A model generated the notes under the pieces. It ran no database searches and was not told the DNA's origin. It was given only the letters and a program-made list of their open reading frames with translations. A DNA stretch of 64,000 nt. Source: CAZSDP01 sp964605665 (GTDB lineage: Bacteria > Planctomycetota > UBA8108 > UBA1146). Positions 26,575-35,728 of the stretch are shown here, in pieces. The stretch spans positions 62,001 through 126,000 of the forward strand of contig CAZSDP010000003.1 of NCBI GenBank assembly GCA_964605665.1. Direction: 5' to 3'. Position numbers and translations under genes: made by a program. Every line of letters begins with the position of its first letter. Position 1 is the first letter of the stretch.

Positions 26575-27708
26575 TCAGCGAATCTTGAGAAGTAGGACGA
26601 TCAAGAGAGGAGCGAGCAAAGCCTGCAGAATCAGGAAACGCACCAAAACCTGGGTATTCGACCACCCCAGCTTCGCCCGGACATGGTCGTGGAGGGGAAA
26701 CCTCACCTTGCGGAAAATTCCGATCCTCAAGAATCGAAGGAGGGCGACTTTGACCAAACCTGTTCCACCGTTGACGAGAACGATGCCGGCAACGATCGGA
26801 AGCAGAAATACGTTACCACTCGTCAAAACAAAGATGCCCAGGAGTAGTCCGAGCGGACGTGAGCCCGCATCCCCCATCAATAATGCTGAGGGGTGCGCAT
26901 TGAACCAAAGATAGCTCCCGAGGCTCCCGACCATCGTCAACGCCATGATCCCCCATTGGGATGCCTGCGGGTAATAGGGGACCAAGAGGTAGCTGGCGAT
27001 CGCTTCTTGACCGACGACCCCATACAGAATTCCGCCCAGAAGTACGAATGCGAAGGCGAGCAGACTGCCCGAGAGACCATCCACCCCATCGGAACAATTG
27101 GTCGTATTGATCGAGATCCACAGGACGATGGCTCCGAGGGGCCAGCTGAGGGTCGCGGGTAACAAGATCTGGTCGAGCCCGAGAGTCTGCTGCGTCACGG
27201 GATCGATCACTTTTGGTGCCCAGAGGGGAACCCAAATCTCAACGGGCTCTGGACCAAATATGCAGGCCGCAGCTCCAAATGCGATCGCCAGGTCGAGGAA
27301 TGCCTTTCGGTACTCCCCCCAGGCGATCACCGACCGGTCATCGAGAAAACCGCTGATCGCGGCGAGGAGGACCGCGCAATAGACGAGCACATGTTCCGGA
27401 GAGATGGGGACGACCAAGAGGCAGACCAGAAGATAAACCGGGATGAAGAGCATTCCCGCCCCGGTCGGCTTCCCCTTCGCTTCCTCGCTACTGACCGCGT
27501 GATCACGGCCCCGGTCACGAGGTAACCAAGTCGAGGCGAAGGACTTGAGCACCAGTGCGGTCCCTAGGGCAGTCAGCAGAACGCCGACTGCTGAGAGAAA
27601 GAGCTGCGAAGAGAGCAGTCTCAGTGGGCCCCAGACATCGGAGAACTGGCCAAGCCAGTCGAGCACAGCTTCCGATCCCCTTCCCCACGAGCGATCCACC
27701 GAATACAC
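26575..27708 (-). CDS. MraY-like phospho-sugar transferase (glycosyltransferase family 4)
   Basis: A 377-residue polytopic membrane protein. It shows the polyprenyl-phosphate N-acetylhexosamine-1-phosphate transferase signatures: EAKGKPTGAG, NCSDGVDGLSG, NAHPSALLMGDAGSRPLGLLLG and the C-terminal FPLHDHVRAKLGWSNTQVLVRF. The last is closest to MraY, which makes lipid I for peptidoglycan. No other peptidoglycan genes are near it, so a WecA-type role cannot be excluded. About ten membrane spans are visible. Confidence 0.85.
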   Translation of the reverse strand: MYSVDRSWGRGSEAVLDWLGQFSDVWGPLRLLSSQLFLSAVGVLLTALGTALVLKSFASTWLPRDRGRDHAVSSEEAKGKPTGAGMLFIPVYLLVCLLVVPISPEHVLVYCAVLLAAISGFLDDRSVIAWGEYRKAFLDLAIAFGAAACIFGPEPVEIWVPLWAPKVIDPVTQQTLGLDQILLPATLSWPLGAIVLWISINTTNCSDGVDGLSGSLLAFAFVLLGGILYGVVGQEAIASYLLVPYYPQASQWGIMALTMVGSLGSYLWFNAHPSALLMGDAGSRPLGLLLGIFVLTSGNVFLLPIVAGIVLVNGGTGLVKVALLRFLRIGIFRKVRFPLHDHVRAKLGWSNTQVLVRFLILQALLAPLLIVLLLKIR

Positions 27709-27895
27709 GGAAGAAACGAGCGCTCACCGTCAGCGAGTCTACACCCCGACAGAACCCACAGAACAGGGTTCATGACCGGCGTAGAGAGGGCCGATTGTGA
27801 CGCGACGCGGAAGTATAAGGGATCGATCGCAAGAGATCAGGGGTTCCGAAGACATCGGTCGGAGAATCTTTCGAGAAGGTCGATTTGCCGCAGCT

Positions 27896-28783
27896 CTAAT
27901 TCCGTTTCTCTCGCGCTTCTCGTCGCTTCTTCTCGACGGAGAGGTACTGAATCGCGGACCCGTAGGGATAGGTGGTCGGCTCTTTGATCTCCTCGCCAGC
28001 AAGAACTTGATCGAGAGCATCTGCGAGGAGGCTTTTCCGACTCTCCTTTCGACCCCAAATGTCATCATCCAAGGCGCCGTAATAGACCACCTTGCCATCC
28101 TTTAGGATCAAGAAACTCGGGGTAGTTTGGACCGCGAACGCTTCACCGACCAAACCTTCCGGATCCAACAGAATCGGGTGAGGAATGCGACGCTCCTCCA
28201 CCCACTTCTTGATCTTCTTCGGATGTGCGATCGGATAGAAGGAAGAGTCGATCGCTAGCCACACCACTCCCTTCCCCTGAGACGACTTCGAAAGTGACTG
28301 AACAGCCACTCGTCTATAGTGCCGTTGGACGAAGGTGCAGATGAAGCTGGTCCACTCCAAGACAACGATCTTGCCCTCGTGATCGGAGAGCCGATGCGCC
28401 TTCCCCTCATAGTCTTCGAGGGTGAAATCTGGAGCAGCGCGGCCGATCCAATCGGCAGCGGTGGTCGGCAGAGGCTGATCGTCAACGGGACGCACCACCG
28501 GCTCCCCCGCATCCTTCTCACCATCGTCACCCTTTTCCGCGGAGTCCTGAGGTGCAGCTTCTGGAGAGCCCGCCTTCTCGGAATCGTCCTTTGCTGGATC
28601 CTGGTGCAAAGGCGCACCATCGATTGGGGGAGAACTCTCTTGAGCACCCAAGGGAGCGAAGTCGACCGCGAGATCCCCAACGCCAAGGAGCAAGATTCCA
28701 GCGAGATAGAGGAGTGCAGGGCGTGCGGAGTCGATCACCACTCGACCCAGAGCTCTCGATTGCTCGATCATGTCCAACCTCAT
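27896..28783 (-). CDS. Exported thioredoxin-fold redoxin
   Basis: A 295-residue protein with an N-terminal membrane or signal segment (about residues 22-47), a low-complexity acidic linker rich in E, D, K and P (50-105), and a redoxin domain (110-265). The active-site region EWTSFICTFVQRHY contains a single Cys, as in one-cysteine members of this redoxin family that share the FVxRHY motif. The cis-Pro segment is AVQTTPSFLILKDGKVVYYGALDD. Probably an extracytoplasmic peroxidase or thiol protein. First gene of the minus-strand run leading to ileS. Confidence 0.75.
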   Translation of the reverse strand: MRLDMIEQSRALGRVVIDSARPALLYLAGILLLGVGDLAVDFAPLGAQESSPPIDGAPLHQDPAKDDSEKAGSPEAAPQDSAEKGDDGEKDAGEPVVRPVDDQPLPTTAADWIGRAAPDFTLEDYEGKAHRLSDHEGKIVVLEWTSFICTFVQRHYRRVAVQSLSKSSQGKGVVWLAIDSSFYPIAHPKKIKKWVEERRIPHPILLDPEGLVGEAFAVQTTPSFLILKDGKVVYYGALDDDIWGRKESRKSLLADALDQVLAGEEIKEPTTYPYGSAIQYLSVEKKRREAREKRN

Positions 28784-28899
28784 CTGTACAAAGGTGTCTT
28801 GTCGCCGTCTCGCGGCCGACGCCGCCGATCGGCCAATTGCTCGTCACATTCCGAATCGAGGCCGTGTGGAGAGACTGAATCCTCTCGAAATCACTCCAG

Positions 28900-29110
28900 C
28901 CCAATCTTCCGGCTCACTGAGTCCTTGAGACCCACTGAGTCCTTGAGACCCACTGNNNNNNNNNNNNNNNNNNNNNNNNNNNNNNNNNNNNNNNNNNNNN
29001 NNNNNNNNNNNNNNNNNNNNNNNNNNNNNNNNNNNNNNNNNNNNNNNNNNNNNNNCCAATCTTCCGGCTCACTGAGTCCTTGAGACCCACTGAGTCCTTG
29101 AGACCCACTG
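28900..29110. repeat. 18-bp tandem repeats around a 100-N scaffold gap
   Basis: The unit CACTGAGTCCTTGAGACC occurs on both sides of 100 Ns (28956-29055). The 55 bases before the gap (from CCAATCTTCC) are identical to the 55 after it, so the join is two contigs ending in the same repeat; true copy number is unknown. The wider 28784-29405 region holds no gene I can support. Confidence 0.9.
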
Positions 29111-29405
29111 CTGACCTAGAGGCCCTATTCGGGACAGAGCCTCGGAACCGAATCGGAGTCGCGGGCAGACTCTGAATTTGACCACTGAGAAGTCTCGCCC
29201 GTAGAGGCGGAGAGATCCACTTCTCGATCTCTGGCGTCGATGCGGGCTCTAGTCGACTGGGAGCTCTGAGAAGGGCATGGTACGATTCTTAGACTACTGC
29301 TCATTGCAAGAAGGAGACCGAGGTTCTCAACTCGAATTGAGCGCCGCTCCGACAGCCGGGACCCGAATCAGGACGCGCGTCTCCTTCCCGAAAGGTCGAA
29401 CACCG

Positions 29406-30983
29406 ATGGTTTCAAAGAAACAGAAGATTCAGAGCTTGATCGGCATCCTCTACTTGAGTTCTGCACTTTTCGTGGGTACGGCGCTCGATGGTCAGATTCC
29501 CCTCACCCCCCCCGACCAGATTGAATACCCCACTGCAGACGGTGAATTGAGAGACTGGATCGAACAGCAACTGGGCTCGATCGGAGATGTTCGAAAGGTC
29601 GGACGTGCCGATTTGGAACGGATTTTCTACTTTGTGGACAGTGGGATTGCTGGAGCAGAATTCCATCTGAAAACCTACCCCGAAAGTCCGGCGCGGGCGC
29701 GGGTTCTCTACTTGCTTGCCAGACTCCTCTACCTCAATGTCGACCGACAGCTCGTCTTGGCGGATAAGACCAATGAAATCGAATGGGGAGCCCGCTTCTC
29801 CGAAGTCGAAAAAGCGGCGTTTCTTGGTGAGTATCGGGAGCGAATCTTCTCCCTGATCGCGGCGGCCCTCGCCCTCGATCCCTCCCCAGCAACAATTGCG
29901 GGACTCCGGGAAACTCGAGGTGAAATCCTCTTTCGCATGAAACAGCCGCAAGCCGCAGCGCGTGAATTCGAAGTGGCGATCGAAGCCCATCCTGAAAACC
30001 CCGCCCTCGCCGAGAACTACATCAAGCTCGGAGAAGCCCATCTTTCGATCGGTGCCTATGAAGAGGTCGAAAGAGTCGCCCGCGCCGCCTTGGAGAAGTT
30101 CCCACGCTCGACCCTCTGGCCGCACTTCTTCTGGTACTTGGCGAAAGCATATCGTCACCAAGGTAAGTCGGAAGAAGCGCTCGAGGCGTGGAGCCAAATC
30201 TTGCCGATCCTCGAAGCGGGCGCAGCCGGCAAACCTCTCGTGCTCGCTCAAAACTATGTGGTGCCAGAACGATATCGCATCGATTATGGCCGGTATGCCG
30301 ATCGAGCAGGCTTCTACCGCGGTTTCTATCTCTATGCTCTCGGCCGAGTCGAAGAAGCCCACAAAGCCTTCCAAGATTACACCGACGGTCTTCACGCTCG
30401 CATCGGCGAGGGACAAACTCTGGGAATGGACATCAAAGCCTACCTCGACTTTCAGGCAGATCCGATGGAGCGCCGGCTTTCATTGCTCCAAGGTGAGAAG
30501 CTTCCCCCTCTCAAAGACGTGCTACGCTGGCTGGTCCCACCGAAAGCGGACGCTCCCGAGGAAGGGGTGAGAATCAGGATCTTCAGCTCGGCGCGGAATA
30601 TGACCGATCGCCGACAAGCCTTGGTCTCTCTCCTCGAACAGTTGCGCCAGGAATACTCCGAACAAGGTCTCCGTATTGAGTGGGTTGCCCTTTCGCTCTC
30701 CGACAAGCAGCAAAGCGTCGACAAAGAACGAGCCACCGCGGGAGCATTGGCACTGCGAAACAACCTCGATGAGTGGGCGATCGGTATCGACGTCGGTTAT
30801 GATGCAGCCGCTCACACGGAGCACTTCGTCCAACCGGGGAGTGGAACGATGTTCGTCACCGATCAAGAGGGTCGCATGGCGTGGCAGTTGATCGATCCGA
30901 TGGGCTGGGATGAGGGCCTGATCCGCTCTGTCATCGCCCGACTGATCGACCCCGATTCCTCCTCTTCCGATCGAGGCGATTGA
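29406..30983 (+). CDS. Exported TPR-repeat protein
   Basis: A 525-residue protein with a signal peptide (residues 1-28, LIGILYLSSALFVGTAL), several tetratricopeptide-like repeats (about 60-330; ILFRMKQPQAAAREFEVAIEAHPENPALAENYIKLGEAHLSIGAYEEVERVARAALEKF is seen as two clear units) and a C-terminal region of about 120 residues that looks thioredoxin-like but lacks Cys. ATG at 29406 is preferred, since the longer frame from 29277 adds an unlikely extension ahead of the signal peptide. Function unknown; probably a scaffold. Confidence 0.75.
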   Translation: MVSKKQKIQSLIGILYLSSALFVGTALDGQIPLTPPDQIEYPTADGELRDWIEQQLGSIGDVRKVGRADLERIFYFVDSGIAGAEFHLKTYPESPARARVLYLLARLLYLNVDRQLVLADKTNEIEWGARFSEVEKAAFLGEYRERIFSLIAAALALDPSPATIAGLRETRGEILFRMKQPQAAAREFEVAIEAHPENPALAENYIKLGEAHLSIGAYEEVERVARAALEKFPRSTLWPHFFWYLAKAYRHQGKSEEALEAWSQILPILEAGAAGKPLVLAQNYVVPERYRIDYGRYADRAGFYRGFYLYALGRVEEAHKAFQDYTDGLHARIGEGQTLGMDIKAYLDFQADPMERRLSLLQGEKLPPLKDVLRWLVPPKADAPEEGVRIRIFSSARNMTDRRQALVSLLEQLRQEYSEQGLRIEWVALSLSDKQQSVDKERATAGALALRNNLDEWAIGIDVGYDAAAHTEHFVQPGSGTMFVTDQEGRMAWQLIDPMGWDEGLIRSVIARLIDPDSSSSDRGD

Positions 30984-31104
30984 GACCTTCGAGGTCGCCT
31001 GAGTTCGCCCTGAAATGGGGTCACCCCAAACTGAGCGTTAAAATCGCATCGCCGGTGCCGCCCCATCGAAACCGCCTCTGGAAGAATGGAAACGAGCCCC
31101 CCAG

Positions 31105-31479
31105 ATGAGTCAGTTTGAGCGTCACATCTTCGTCTGCCTCTCCGGCCGCGCGTGCCCCCATCAGGGCGCTCTCGAAGTCTTTCAGTCCCTCAGGACACGG
31201 GCAAAAGCCGCCGGCATCACCGATCGGGTTCGAATCAACAAATCGGGCTGTCTGGCCCAGTGCGGATTCGGGCCGATGGCAGTGGTCTATCCAGAGGGGG
31301 TGTGGTACTCGCAATTGCGTCCCGAAGATGCTGCCGAAATCGTCGATGAGCATCTGGTCGCGGGCAATCCGGTGGAACGATGCCTCCATCACCCTCCCGG
31401 ACCTGGAATTCAGCTCTGTCCGCCAGGCTCAGAGCCGATCCCGCCGAATCACCCACCAGACGAGGTCGAACTTTCCTAG
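31105..31479 (+). CDS. Thioredoxin-like [2Fe-2S] ferredoxin
   Basis: A 124-residue ferredoxin of the thioredoxin-fold type. Four ligand cysteines are visible: CLSGRAC near residues 11-17 and GCLAQC near 49-54 (INKSGCLAQCGFGPMAVVYPEGVWYS). It is a soluble one-electron carrier. A C-terminal extension of about 30 residues rich in Pro and His follows. Isolated gene; no partner is evident nearby. Confidence 0.9.
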   Translation: MSQFERHIFVCLSGRACPHQGALEVFQSLRTRAKAAGITDRVRINKSGCLAQCGFGPMAVVYPEGVWYSQLRPEDAAEIVDEHLVAGNPVERCLHHPPGPGIQLCPPGSEPIPPNHPPDEVELS

Positions 31480-31908
31480 CAATGCGCTCATTCCGGCCGT
31501 GTTCCCCGTCGTTTTACGCCGATCTCCCCCCTCAAATCGCCTCCGAACAGCGATCCACTCCCGGCCGGCAGAGTCTAAAATTGCGGCCTGAGGCGATCGG
31601 GCTCCGAGCTATGGACCCAGATCTGACGAATTCCCTCCAAAATCCTGGCTCACAAGCCGAGAAATGATAAGCTTTTGCCGCCTTTTTTCCGGACGACTCA
31701 GAGCGGGAATTGGCGCCCTCCCTACCGCCGAATTTCTCGGTGTAGGGAAGAGGCTGCCCCCGGCATGGCGACCGATCGCTTGCTCCCTTGAGCATGACGC
31801 ACCGCCATCCGATTCCCCTTCCAGCGAGAAGAGTGGCAACAAGAACTCATCTCGAGTGGAAGGGAGCTTGAATGCTGGAGCCAACGGTGCGACCGAACCG
31901 ACCTCTGG

Positions 31909-32112
31909 TCGGGCCACTGTCAGTTCGGGCCACTGTCAGTTCGGGCCACTGTCAGTTCGAACGATTGGGATCAAGTCAANNNNNNNNNNNNNNNNNNNNN
32001 NNNNNNNNNNNNNNNNNNNNNNNNNNNNNNNNNNNNNNNNNNNNNNNNNNNNNNNNNNNNNNNNNNNNNNNNNNNNNNNTCGGGCCACTGTCAGTTCGGG
32101 CCACTGTCAGTT
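31909..32112. repeat. 16-bp tandem repeats around a 100-N scaffold gap
   Basis: The unit GGGCCACTGTCAGTTC is repeated three times before 100 Ns (31980-32079) and twice after. The last 55 bases before the gap match the first 55 after it. This tract lies in the 787-bp intergenic stretch 31480-32266 between the ferredoxin and fusA, in which I see no gene. Confidence 0.9.
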
Positions 32113-32266
32113 CGAACGATTGGGATCAAGTCAACGGAATCGGTTCCCGCGCGAAAATTGCGCGGCAAGAATCCACTCCTGATCTTTTTGTCGTCTTGGA
32201 ATCAAACTGAACATTCAACTTTGATACCCCATAAGTCGGGGACTTCCCCGGCGAGGAGAAAATACG

Positions 32267-34357
32267 ATGTCGAGCGATCTTCAGAAGATGCGCAACATCG
32301 GAATCAGCGCCCACATCGACTCGGGCAAAACAACGCTGACCGAACGCATCCTCTATTACACCGATCGAATCCATGCGATTCATGAAGTTCGTGGAAAAGA
32401 TGGCGTGGGCGCCACCATGGACTCCATGGATATCGAGCGGGAACGTGGAATCACAATCCAGTCTGCGGCCACCCATGTCACCTGGGGTGATCAGCACGTC
32501 AACATCATCGATACCCCAGGGCACGTTGACTTCACCATCGAAGTCGAACGTTCACTGCGCGTACTGGACGGGGCAATCCTCGTTCTGTGCGGCGTGGCGG
32601 GAGTGCAGAGTCAGTCGATCACCGTTGACCGGCAAATGCGTCGATACAACGTGCCACGGCTCGCGTTCATCAACAAGCTCGACCGCACCGGGGCAAACCC
32701 GGCCAAGGTCACTGAGCAATTGCGGGAGAAGCTGCGACTCAATGCGGTGATGTTCCAAATCCCGATCGGTCTGGAAAATGACTTCAACGGTGTTGTCGAC
32801 CTCATTCGCATGAAAGCGATCTACTTCGAAGGCGCTGCCGGAGAAGAAATGCGCGAGGCTGAGATTCCCACGGAACTGGTCGACGAAGCAGAGATGCGCC
32901 GAGAGACGATGCTCGACGCTCTCTCCGAGTTTAGTGACGAGTTGACCGAGGCGATCCTCGAAGAACAGACGGTCAGTGAAGAACTGATCCACGAAGCGAC
33001 GCGCAAAGGCGTCCTCGCCCTCGAGCTCTGCCCCGTCTTCTGCGGCTCCGCCTACAAGAACAAGGGAGTCCAGCCTCTCTTGGATTCAGTGTCCCGATAT
33101 CTTCCATGTCCTACTGACGTCGACAATTTCGCGATCAATCCAAAGAACGAGGAAGAGAAGCACCTTGTCTCCCACAAGAGTGAAGATCCGACACTCGCCT
33201 ACGCTTTCAAGCTCGAAGACGGTGCCTACGGCCAGTTGACCTATGTGCGGGTTTACCAAGGCCAACTGAACAAAGGTGACACGATCTTCAACGCCCGAAC
33301 CGGCCGCAAGGTCAAGCTCGGTCGACTCGTCCGTATGCACTCTGACAAGATGGAAGACATTGAGGTCGCGCCCGCAGGGGACATTGTTGCCCTCTTTGGA
33401 ATCGATTGCGCTTCCGGTGATACGTTCCGCAGTGAAAACACCGATCTAGTCCTCTCGTCGATGCACGTCCCGGAGCCGGTGATTCACCTAGCCGTCACTC
33501 CTGTTGACCGCAAAGCAACCGACAATATGTCGAAGGCGATGCAGCGCTTTTCAAAAGAAGATCCCACCTTCCGAGTTGCTTACGATGACAAGACCGGACA
33601 AACCATCATCTCCGGAATGGGAGAACTCCACCTCGACGTTTACGTGGAGCGGATGAAGCGAGAGTTCAAAGCTGAAGTCGAAGTCGGAGCACCTCGAGTG
33701 GCGTATCGAGAGCGGATTACGCAAGACACGCCATTCGACTACACCCACAAGAAGCAAACCGGGGGTTCAGGCCAATACGGCAGGATCATCGGCATCATGA
33801 AGCCGAACGAACTCGGCGAACTTGAATACGTCAATGAAGTCTCTGGGGGCAACGTCCCCAAAGAGTTCATTCCGTCGGTGGAAAAGGGCTTCACGACCTG
33901 CATGGAGCTGGGAACCCTGATCGGCGCGCCGGTCGATGGGCTCACAGTGGTCTTGCAGGACGGCAATTCTCACGCGGTAGACTCTTCTGACATGGCATTC
34001 CAGACTGCAGCCAGAGGTTGCTTCCGGGAGTTCTATCCGAAGGGTAAGCCGCAAGTTCTTGAGCCAGTGATGAATGTCGTCTTGGAAGGACCGTCTGAAT
34101 TCCAAGGTGATATGGTCGGCACTCTGTTACAGCGCAGAGGGATTTTGGTCGGCACCATGGATGCCGATGGATTCGTTCGAATTGAGTCAGAGGTCCCTCT
34201 CTCGGAGATGTTCGGTTACGCGACAGCATTACGTTCCGCAACGCAGGGTAAGGCCGAATTCACCATGGAGTTCCACCGCTATGCACCCGCACCGAGGGAA
34301 GTGCAGGAAGAACTGATCGCTGAGTATCGCAAAGAACAAGAAGCCAAGAGTAAGTAG
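32267..34357 (+). CDS. fusA: Elongation factor G, EFG1/spdEFG1 type
   Basis: A 696-residue translational GTPase. G1 is AHIDSGKTT (residues 15-23), with DTPGH and NKLD motifs following. The segment HEVRGKDGVGATMDSMDIERERGITIQSAAT is almost the same as in mitochondrial EFG1, and IDSGK rather than IDAGK is shared with that class. This spd-type EF-G is known from spirochaetes, planctomycetes and some deltaproteobacteria, where it performs translocation. GAGGAG precedes the ATG. It stops at a TAG 11 bp before the next gene. Confidence 0.95.
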   Translation: MSSDLQKMRNIGISAHIDSGKTTLTERILYYTDRIHAIHEVRGKDGVGATMDSMDIERERGITIQSAATHVTWGDQHVNIIDTPGHVDFTIEVERSLRVLDGAILVLCGVAGVQSQSITVDRQMRRYNVPRLAFINKLDRTGANPAKVTEQLREKLRLNAVMFQIPIGLENDFNGVVDLIRMKAIYFEGAAGEEMREAEIPTELVDEAEMRRETMLDALSEFSDELTEAILEEQTVSEELIHEATRKGVLALELCPVFCGSAYKNKGVQPLLDSVSRYLPCPTDVDNFAINPKNEEEKHLVSHKSEDPTLAYAFKLEDGAYGQLTYVRVYQGQLNKGDTIFNARTGRKVKLGRLVRMHSDKMEDIEVAPAGDIVALFGIDCASGDTFRSENTDLVLSSMHVPEPVIHLAVTPVDRKATDNMSKAMQRFSKEDPTFRVAYDDKTGQTIISGMGELHLDVYVERMKREFKAEVEVGAPRVAYRERITQDTPFDYTHKKQTGGSGQYGRIIGIMKPNELGELEYVNEVSGGNVPKEFIPSVEKGFTTCMELGTLIGAPVDGLTVVLQDGNSHAVDSSDMAFQTAARGCFREFYPKGKPQVLEPVMNVVLEGPSEFQGDMVGTLLQRRGILVGTMDADGFVRIESEVPLSEMFGYATALRSATQGKAEFTMEFHRYAPAPREVQEELIAEYRKEQEAKSK

Positions 34358-34368
34358 GAGGCCGCGAC

Positions 34369-35070
34369 ATGAATCTCACAGATGCCAATCGTCCTCTTCG
34401 AGTTCTCGATAAGGTACTCGAAGGTGGACTAGGGCTGGGGAACGTCGGTGTGGTGATGGCGCGACATGGTCTTGGAAAGGTTGCGGTCCTCACGTCGATC
34501 GCAATCGACCACGCCATGGATGGGAGAAACGCGCTGCACGTCAGTGTTGGAAAGTCTGTTTCAAGTGTGCGGGCTTTTCATGACGAAGTGCTACACGAGA
34601 TTTTAGAGAGCCTGAACGCTACAGATCATGGAACTCATCTCACCCGAGTAGAACGCCACAAGCAGATCTACAGTTTTCCAGATGTCAGTAGTTTCTCCAT
34701 CGACAAGCTTGAGAGCACGATGGAGTTTCTCGACAAACACGCTGAGTTCCGGCCGGAGATGATCGAGCTTTCAGGGTGGCCCGACTTCGGCAGCTTGGAA
34801 ATCGATTCGATGGCTCGCTTGAAGAAACTCGCCAGTGATTGGAATTGCGAATTGTGGATCAGCGCCCACACCCATCGCGATGATGACACCGATCAGCGAG
34901 GAATCCCGAACAGCATCGCCAAGTCCCTCGACGATATCGAAGTCTTGGTCGCACTCGAGTCAGAGAGTGACCACGTGAACCTCAAGTTCCTGAAGACTCA
35001 CGGAGAGCCGAAGGACACGGGAATCCACCTCGAATTCGATCCAACAACAATGCTGATTCGCTGGCGCTAG
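34369..35070 (+). CDS. RecA/KaiC-like protein with altered Walker A
   Basis: A 233-residue protein resembling small RecA/KaiC-type ATPases. The region GVVMARHGLGKVAVLTSIAIDHAMDGRNALHVSVGKS matches their P-loop, but the conserved Thr/Ser after GK is Val, so ATP hydrolysis may be weakened. A Walker B-like stretch is around PEMIELSGWPDF, followed by LWISAHTHRDD. It starts 11 bp after fusA with an AGGAGG site, so the two are likely cotranscribed. A terminator follows 22 bp after the stop. Confidence 0.65.
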   Translation: MNLTDANRPLRVLDKVLEGGLGLGNVGVVMARHGLGKVAVLTSIAIDHAMDGRNALHVSVGKSVSSVRAFHDEVLHEILESLNATDHGTHLTRVERHKQIYSFPDVSSFSIDKLESTMEFLDKHAEFRPEMIELSGWPDFGSLEIDSMARLKKLASDWNCELWISAHTHRDDDTDQRGIPNSIAKSLDDIEVLVALESESDHVNLKFLKTHGEPKDTGIHLEFDPTTMLIRWR

Positions 35071-35092
35071 AAATCGGCGAGTACTTCAAAGG

Positions 35093-35139
35093 CCGCGGGC
35101 CTGGGGGCGATTCCGCCCCTCGGCCCGCGGTTCTTCTTT
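35093..35139 (+). terminator. Intrinsic terminator of the fusA operon
   Basis: CCGCGGGCC (35093-35101) pairs with GGCCCGCGG (35122-35130), with an inner GGGGCG/CGCCCC stem and ATTC loop, then TTCTTCTTT. This is a classic hairpin plus U-rich tract. Confidence 0.85.
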
Positions 35140-35172
35140 GGAACGACGTTCTGGAAGATTAGAGAATTGAGA

Positions 35173-35499
35173 ATGATGCAGAATTCCAGTGCTGATGCGT
35201 GTGAACTCTGCCAGCGAAGAGTGCCCCTCACCTTCCACCACCTCATTCCAAAGAAGGTCCATCGAAGACCCCGCTTCAAAAAGAGTTACTCAAAGCAGGA
35301 ACTCGCCCAAGGCATACAGATTTGCTCACTCTGCCACCGGGGACTCCACTCCCTCTACGATGAAATGGCTCTCGCCCGTCAGTTCTTCTCCCTCGACTTG
35401 ATCCGGGAAGACCCTGCAATCTCACGCCACATCGCGTGGGTCGCGAAACAGAAGGCAGGCCTCGCCCACGACCGAGACGGTGATGGAGCGATCAACTGA
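35173..35499 (+). CDS. HNH-endonuclease-like small protein
   Basis: A 108-residue protein with the HNH-type layout CELCQRRVPLTFHHLIPKK..., then ICSLCHRGLHSLYDEMALA. Two CxxC pairs (CELC, CSLC) would hold a structural zinc, and HH plus the later His would make the metal-binding active site. Such stand-alone proteins are widespread and their cellular role is unclear. ATG at 35173 is used; a TTG two codons earlier is in frame. Confidence 0.75.
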   Translation: MMQNSSADACELCQRRVPLTFHHLIPKKVHRRPRFKKSYSKQELAQGIQICSLCHRGLHSLYDEMALARQFFSLDLIREDPAISRHIAWVAKQKAGLAHDRDGDGAIN

Positions 35500-35650
35500 C
35501 ATTCCCATCGCCTCGGTACAATATTGCAGGTCGCCCCGCCTTCGAGTTCCCAACCATCATCTGGAGAGTCCAGTCGCAATTTGCAATGTCTCGAGACAGA
35601 TCTCCAACCCGCATCCGAGGTGGTCTCTCGAAGCGTCGGGATGAAGAAAA

Positions 35651-35688
35651 AGAGAGGTCTCGCGACAAGACCGTCGCGAGACCTCTCT
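35651..35688. terminator. Bidirectional terminator hairpin
   Basis: AGAGAGGTCTCGCGAC (35651-35666) pairs perfectly with GTCGCGAGACCTCTCT (35673-35688). On the minus strand it is followed by a TTTTTCTT tract, on the plus strand by AGTGCTTTTC. It lies between the convergent HNH and aldehyde dehydrogenase genes. Confidence 0.85.
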
Positions 35689-35728
35689 AGTGCTTTTCTC
35701 GATCTCAATTGAACTCCAGCTCGGTTTC

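Noticed and set aside
28844..29108. Reading frames running through the N gap
   Set aside because: They exist only because Ns are read as unknown residues and the flanks are tandem repeats.
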